Assembly: GCF_000331025.1 (NCBI RefSeq)
Contig: NC_020055.1
Coordinates: forward strand, 220,270 to 284,269
DNA from: Maridesulfovibrio hydrothermalis AM13 = DSM 14728
GTDB lineage: Bacteria > Desulfobacterota > Desulfovibrionia > Desulfovibrionales > Desulfovibrionaceae
Direction: 5' to 3'
Length of the DNA: 64,000 nt
How positions within the stretch are numbered: position 1 is the first letter of the stretch; every line of letters starts with the position of its first letter. The position numbers and the translations under genes are program-made. A model generated the notes under the pieces. It worked only from the letters and a program-made list of their open reading frames with translations. It had not been told where the DNA came from and did not search any database. Of this stretch, positions 60,125 to 64,000 are shown piece after piece.

Positions 60125-60443
60125 AGGGTATGCAAAAGTTGAATTCCTCGCAAACCTAGCTGAAATAAAAGAACTTTTTCAAAAAGGATGTACCAAAAGG
60201 TACATCTACGATTACTTATATAAAAAAGGTAAAATCAGTATGACTTACATCCATTTTTGCCGTTTTGACCTTTCAGGCAACATTAAAAAGAAAAAGCCTA
60301 CCTCACCCTCGACTGGCATAAGGACTGCCTCCGCTCTCCCAGCACTCCCCGGCAACGGCGGAGGCGGTCCTTGCTCCCGGCAGCAGGATACTTTTTCCAT
60401 GGAAAATAAAATCACAGAAGAAGAGCTAGATGAACTTACTTAA
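60111..60443 (+). CDS. traK: TraK-like oriT-binding protein
   Basis: 110 residues from GTG 60111 (GGAGG upstream). 'VEFLANLAEIKELFQKGCTK' and 'IYDYLYKKGKISMTYIHFCR' match the IncP TraK family, which binds the origin of transfer. From about residue 64 the chain becomes a Pro/Gly-rich low-complexity stretch encoded by GC-rich DNA with an oriT-like inverted repeat, before ending in an acidic tail. The natural TraK end may therefore be altered, or the oriT overlaps the gene. Confidence 0.72.
   Translation: MKKNRGYAKVEFLANLAEIKELFQKGCTKRYIYDYLYKKGKISMTYIHFCRFDLSGNIKKKKPTSPSTGIRTASALPALPGNGGGGPCSRQQDTFSMENKITEEELDELT
60322..60389 (-). other. oriT: Candidate origin of transfer (oriT) with IncP-type nick sequence
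   Basis: An inverted repeat GGACTGCCTCCGC (60322-60334) / GCGGAGGCGGTCC (60358-60370), 12 of 13 bases paired, is followed 12 bases later by GCAGGAT (60383-60389). Read on the minus strand this is ATCCTGC, the core of the IncP nick site ATCCTG/C. The GC-rich block contrasts with its AT-rich surroundings. It lies inside the traK frame, not upstream of it as in RP4, which is unusual. No relaxase gene is in the window. Confidence 0.45.
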
Positions 60444-60464
60444 AGAACCCAAAGGAGCGGGAAA

Positions 60465-61184
60465 ATGGCTACTATAAATATGATTTTACAGGGTAAAGGC
60501 GGAGTTGGAAAAAGTCTTACTGCCAGCTTTCTGACCCAGCATTTTCTGGAGTCAGGTAAAGAGGTTTGCTGCGTTGACACTGATCCAGTTAATGCAACGT
60601 TTGCCGGCTATAAAAATTTCAATGTTACAGCTCTGGACATCATGAATGATAATGATGTTGATCCCAGAAAATTCGACACCCTCGTAGAATTAATGATGGC
60701 TCTTCCAGATGACTCTGAAATGGTCATTGATAATGGAGCTGCCACTTTTATTCCTCTGGCAAGTTACCTTGCAGACAATAATGTTCTTGAACTTCTCGCT
60801 GACAGCGGACATCAGGTTAACCTGCACTCAGTTGTCACCGGTGGACAGGCTCTGCCTGATACATTGAATGGTCTGCGTTCGCTTATTAATACCTTTGATG
60901 TTCCTATTTACGTTTGGCTCAATAGTTTCTTCGGCCAGATAACCAGAAAAGGTAAGTCCTTCGAAGAATTCAAAGTTTATAAAAATAACACAAACAGGCT
61001 CGCAGCTCTGGTCCACCTGCCTCACAAGAAAAAAGAAACTTTTGGCCGCGATCTGGAAAATTTGTTCACTGCCAGAATGTCATTTCAGGAAGCCGCATCA
61101 AGCACCCTGCCGATCATGACCCGACAACGATTGAAAATGTTTTGGGCAGAAATGAAACAAGAACTTCTGACTTGCGGTTTGTAG
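60465..61184 (+). CDS. traL: TraL-like ParA-type ATPase of conjugation
   Basis: 239 residues with AAAGGAG upstream. The deviant Walker A 'LQGKGGVGKSLTASFL' (about residues 8-23) and 'EVCCVDTDPVNATFAGYKNF' (about 33-52) mark the ParA/MinD superfamily as found in IncP TraL, encoded after traK as here. Function in transfer is poorly known. Intact. Confidence 0.85.
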   Translation: MATINMILQGKGGVGKSLTASFLTQHFLESGKEVCCVDTDPVNATFAGYKNFNVTALDIMNDNDVDPRKFDTLVELMMALPDDSEMVIDNGAATFIPLASYLADNNVLELLADSGHQVNLHSVVTGGQALPDTLNGLRSLINTFDVPIYVWLNSFFGQITRKGKSFEEFKVYKNNTNRLAALVHLPHKKKETFGRDLENLFTARMSFQEAASSTLPIMTRQRLKMFWAEMKQELLTCGL

Positions 61185-61192
61185 GAAAAGTT

Positions 61193-61598
61193 ATGTCTGA
61201 GCAGACCTCTAAACAAGCCCCCCTCACCATCCAGAGTGTGCGCGACATCATTACGAAAGAGCATGACGTGCTGCTTGATAAGAATGATCCCATTCTTATG
61301 GCAGTCACCATGCATCGCGCCGCTCTGGATGAGTATGACCGGTTGCTCAAACATCACGAGCAGCAGCTTTCCGAGGATATGTCCAGCCATGTTTCTGTCT
61401 TTGCAGGGTGAATCCGCAAATCCACAACACAGCCTTTTAAGTAAGGCGGTTAAAACTAATATTGATAACTGTCTCAGCATCATCAATGCACATCAGGCGC
61501 AAATGGAGCGTTTCCTTTGCACGTTAAAAAGCATGGCTATTCTGGCTGGAGTCTTTTTCGTGCTGTCCATTGCAGTATCAATATCTGTCATTGTGTGA
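61193..61598 (+). pseudogene. traM: TraM-like conjugation gene split by a frameshift
   Basis: The first frame from ATG 61193 encodes 'MSEQTSKQAPLTIQSVRDII' and 'DEYDRLLKHHEQQLSEDMSS', then stops at TGA 61409-61411. One base on, the frame continues 'GESANPQHSLLSKAVKTNID' and a C-terminal membrane helix ('MAILAGVFFVLSIAVSISVI') to TGA 61596-61598. The joined product of about 134 residues has the size and layout of IncP TraM. An extra G in CAGGGTG (61405-61411) explains the break; a true mutation and a sequencing error are both possible. Confidence 0.7.
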
Positions 61599-61603
61599 GG
61601 TGT

Positions 61604-62566
61604 ATGATGGATGATCGTCTAGTAAACAACCTGCTTCATAATATGGGACCAGCTATTGTTGGTGCACTTGAAGACAAAAGAGTGCTCGAAATTATGGTTA
61701 ATCCTGACGGCAAACTATGGATTGAGAGACTCGGAGAAGAAATGTTTGCTGTTGGACATATTTCATCAGATCAGACAGCCATAATCATCTCTCTTGTTGC
61801 CAGTGCCCTTGATACGACTGTCACCAAAGAATCGCCTATTGTGGAAGGAGAGCTTCCTAAAACATACCCGCTCAGCGGGAGCCGTTTTGAAGGTGTTTTT
61901 CCTCCAGTTGTAGAAGAACCTTCTTTTACAATCCGCAAAAAGGCCAGTCAGGTTTTCTCACTTGAAGAATATGTTGAAACAGGAATTATGACAGCGGAAG
62001 TAATGGCTTCTATCAAGGCGGCTGTATCTCAAAAGAAAAATATCGTGGTGATTGGCGGAACCGGATCAGGAAAAACAACTCTGGTAAATGCCATCATCAA
62101 ATCTATCGCTGAACTCACACCAGCTGACAGGCTGGTAATTATCGAAGATACATCCGAACTGCAGAGTCACTCACCGAATACAATCATTTTAAGATCTTCA
62201 GATCATACCTCCATCCAGACATTGGTCCGGGCGACAATGAGGCTTCGCCCGGACCGGATACTTGTCGGTGAAGTCAGAGGAGGAGAAGCTCTTGAGTTAA
62301 TCAAAAGCTGGAACACTGGTCACCCAGGAGGAGTAGCAACTGTCCATGCCGATTCTGCAGCTAAAGGACTCCAGCGAATAGGAGATCTCATTTCAGAAGC
62401 TTCAACTTCTCCCATGCCTCATCTGATCGGATCGGCCGTAGACTTCCTGATCTTTATCAAGCGTACCAAAACAGGACGTACAGTTTCAGAAATTGCCACG
62501 GTGAATGGTTTTAACCCGGCAACCCAACAATACATCTTGGAGTACATCTACAATGAAGAAAAATAA
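61604..62566 (+). CDS. trbB: TrbB, VirB11-type ATPase of the conjugative pilus/secretion channel
   Basis: 320 residues from ATG 61604 (or the adjacent ATG 61607). 'NPDGKLWIERLGEEMF' is the N-terminal beta domain; Walker A is 'VVIGGTGSGKTTLVNAI' (about residues 147-163), the Asp box 'LVIIEDTSELQ', Walker B 'RPDRILVGEVRGGEAL' and His box 'GHPGGVATVHADSA'. Hexameric ATPase powering mating-pair formation. Overlaps trbC by 14 bases. Confidence 0.95.
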   Translation: MMDDRLVNNLLHNMGPAIVGALEDKRVLEIMVNPDGKLWIERLGEEMFAVGHISSDQTAIIISLVASALDTTVTKESPIVEGELPKTYPLSGSRFEGVFPPVVEEPSFTIRKKASQVFSLEEYVETGIMTAEVMASIKAAVSQKKNIVVIGGTGSGKTTLVNAIIKSIAELTPADRLVIIEDTSELQSHSPNTIILRSSDHTSIQTLVRATMRLRPDRILVGEVRGGEALELIKSWNTGHPGGVATVHADSAAKGLQRIGDLISEASTSPMPHLIGSAVDFLIFIKRTKTGRTVSEIATVNGFNPATQQYILEYIYNEEK

Positions 62567-62867
62567 CCTCTTATTGCTACTGGCAATGACAGCAATAGTA
62601 GTCATCCCTGAACCGGCACTGGCTTCAACTACAATATCACAATTCAACACTCCTTTTGAAAATTTTGTAGGCCTCCTGACCGGCCCTGTCGGTAAATTCA
62701 TGTCTATCGGTGGAATGGCCGGAGTAGGATTGCTGTATGTTTTCCAGCGGGAAGAAATAACTGGAATCATGCGCACAGCACTCGGGGTCGTCTTTGCAAT
62801 CTGCTTCATCGCATTTTCAACGACGATTGTTGAGAATGGATGGACATTCAGTGGAGCCGTGTTGTGA
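62553..62867 (+). CDS. trbC: TrbC pilin precursor
   Basis: 104 residues from ATG 62553. Signal peptide 'MKKNNLLLLLAMTAIVVIPE' with a cleavage site after 'PALA', then two hydrophobic segments ('GKFMSIGGMAGVGLLYVF' and 'TALGVVFAICFIAFSTTI'). This is the architecture of TrbC/VirB2 pilins, and gene order trbB-trbC agrees. Confidence 0.9.
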   Translation: MKKNNLLLLLAMTAIVVIPEPALASTTISQFNTPFENFVGLLTGPVGKFMSIGGMAGVGLLYVFQREEITGIMRTALGVVFAICFIAFSTTIVENGWTFSGAVL

Positions 62868-62937
62868 GAACAATAGTGATTCATAAATCCTTGAACCGGA
62901 AAATTCTGGTGATGGGAGGGAACAGAGCCTTAACAGA
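62864..62937 (+). pseudogene. trbD: Start of trbD, lost at the fold-back junction
   Basis: GTG 62864 overlaps the trbC stop (GTGA) and encodes 'VRTIVIHKSLNRKILVMGGN', the typical TrbD start (arginine-rich, 'I.I..SL.R'). After 'RAL' the sequence turns into the inverted trbB/trbC copy, so the rest is absent. Confidence 0.65.
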
Positions 62938-63620
62938 TATTGTGGATGAAGCCTGTGCCGGTTCAGGGATGACTACTATTGGTGTCATTGCCAGTAGCAA
63001 TAAGAGGGTATTTTTCTTCATTGTAGATGTACTCCAAGATGTATTGTTGGGTTGCCGGGTTAAAACCATTCAACGTGGCTATTTCTGAAACTGGACGTCC
63101 TGTTTTGGTACGCTTGAGAAAGATCAGGAAGTCTACTGGCGATCCGATAACATGAGGCATGGGAGAAGTTGAAGCTTCTGAAATGAGATCTCCTATTCGC
63201 TGGAGTCCTTTAGCTGCATAATCGGCATGGACAGTTGCTACTCCTCCTGGGTGACCAGTGTTCCAGCTTTTGATTAACTCAATAGCTTCTCCTCCTCTGA
63301 CTTCACCGACAAGTATCGGCGGCCGGGCGAAACATCATTGTCGCCCGGATCAATGTATCGATGGAGGTATGATCTGAAGATCTTAAAATGATTGTATTCT
63401 CTGAGTGACTCTGCAGCTCGGATGTATCTTCGATATTAACCAGACTGTCTCCTAGTGTGAGATCAGCGATCGATTTGAAAGATGTATATACCATAGTTGT
63501 TTTTCCTGATCCAGATCCCCCAATCACCACACAATGATTCCTCTTGAGATACAGGCCACCTTGACTGAAACCATTAACTTCCGCAATCCTAATTACTTGT
63601 TTCAAACTTTTCTTCCAGGG
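62938..63620 (-). repeat. Decaying inverted copy of trbB/trbC (probable artefact)
   Basis: Read backwards, this stretch repeats about 62637 down to about 61970: the start of trbC ('MKKNTLLLLLAM'), then the C-terminal two thirds of trbB. Identity is high near the junction and falls steadily; by 63300-63600 there are extra and missing bases every few positions. Together with the original it forms a large inverted repeat around a 300-base centre holding trbC and the trbD start. Confidence 0.8.
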
Positions 63621-64000
63621 GAAAAAACGTGGCGTGGCCCTTTTTTCCGATTGGTTATAAAGAGGTTTCATCTACCCACTGGGGGGGAAAAAAAACTCTT
63701 CATAAAAAGAGCCTCCCCCTTACCCGGCCGTGCTTTTAAAGGAAGCCTTTTTCCTTCCCCAAAAAAGGGCCCATTTTTTTTTTGTGCAAAACGGGCCCCT
63801 AAAAAAAGGGGGCCCCTTGGAGAGAACAAACAAAGAAAAAATGGATTATGGGGGGGTGTGGTTCTTTATATTTTTGACCGCAGAAAAAAATTATTCCACC
63901 AAAAAAAAAACCCAAAACACATTTTTTTAGTCTTTTTTTCTTCTCTGAAAGAAGTTCTTTTTTCTTATAACAAATAAAACCAAAAAAATTAAACGTTTTT
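63621..64000. other. Homopolymer-rich, low-quality sequence
   Basis: Runs such as GGGGGGGAAAAAAAA, TTTTTTTTTTG and CCCAAAAAA alternate, with no coding sense. The change is gradual from the preceding decaying copy. This looks like the unreliable end of a sequencing read kept in a contig, not natural DNA. No feature should be called here. Confidence 0.8.

Noticed and set aside
63303..63977. Second trbB-like gene and other open frames near the right end
   Set aside because: They lie in the decaying inverted copy and in homopolymer noise; treated as artefact.

Overview
The window looks like a mobile-DNA-rich chromosomal stretch of a sulfate-reducing Desulfovibrionales-type bacterium. This is an inference from the style of the Mu-like prophage, the moderate GC content and the gene families; no ribosomal RNA or universal marker is present to prove it. 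Nearly everything here is accessory DNA.

Region 1 (1-23.5 kb) is a chimeric Mu/P2-type prophage. It has a CI-like repressor (cut by the window start), early genes, a MuA-type DDE transposase and MuB-type ATPase, GemA and Mor regulators, lysis-type membrane genes, and a P2-like contractile tail cluster (V, W, J, I, fibre, sheath, tube, E/E', tape measure, U, X, D). The terminase, portal and head genes are missing: about 1.2 kb of degenerate DNA (9.3-10.6 kb) stands in their place. Several early or edge genes carry nonsense or frameshift lesions, so the phage is probably cryptic, although the tail operon is intact.

Region 2 (23.5-35.6 kb) is an insertion-sequence mosaic: truncated IS3-family and IS66-family copies, one inside another. 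It surrounds two sugar/surface-modification operons. One, on the minus strand, holds a GT32-like glycosyltransferase, a methyltransferase and a second glycosyltransferase-like protein. The other, on the plus strand, holds an epimerase, a GT4 glycosyltransferase fused to a radical-SAM/SPASM protein, a WG-repeat protein fused to an O-methyltransferase, and a histidine phosphatase.

Region 3 (35.6-46.1 kb) is a defence island centred on a four-gene Wadjet-type (JetABCD, SMC/MksBEFG-like) anti-plasmid operon, with a divergent WYL-domain regulator and three small downstream genes. JetC is very large (1,689 residues) and its Walker B motif reads Asp-Gly where Asp-Glu is expected. JetD has clear Toprim motifs.

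Region 4 (46-57 kb) has more IS3/IS66 copies, including the most complete IS66; a displaced MuF-type head-gene fragment; a BsuBI/PstI-family restriction-modification operon with an HTH regulator; and an unrecognised two-gene module of a soluble protein plus a membrane protein.

Region 5 (57.0-62.9 kb) is the left part of an integrative conjugative or mobilisable element. It has an attachment site made of the 3' half of a tRNA-Pro gene, a HEPN-like protein, a tyrosine integrase and an AlpA-like regulator. A divergent regulatory region with three copies of one palindrome follows, then IncP-like traK (with an oriT-like sequence), traL, a frameshifted traM, trbB, trbC and the start of trbD. From about 62.94 kb the sequence folds back as a decaying inverted copy of trbB/trbC and dissolves into homopolymer-rich noise. 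The last kilobase looks like an assembly or read-end artefact, not biology.
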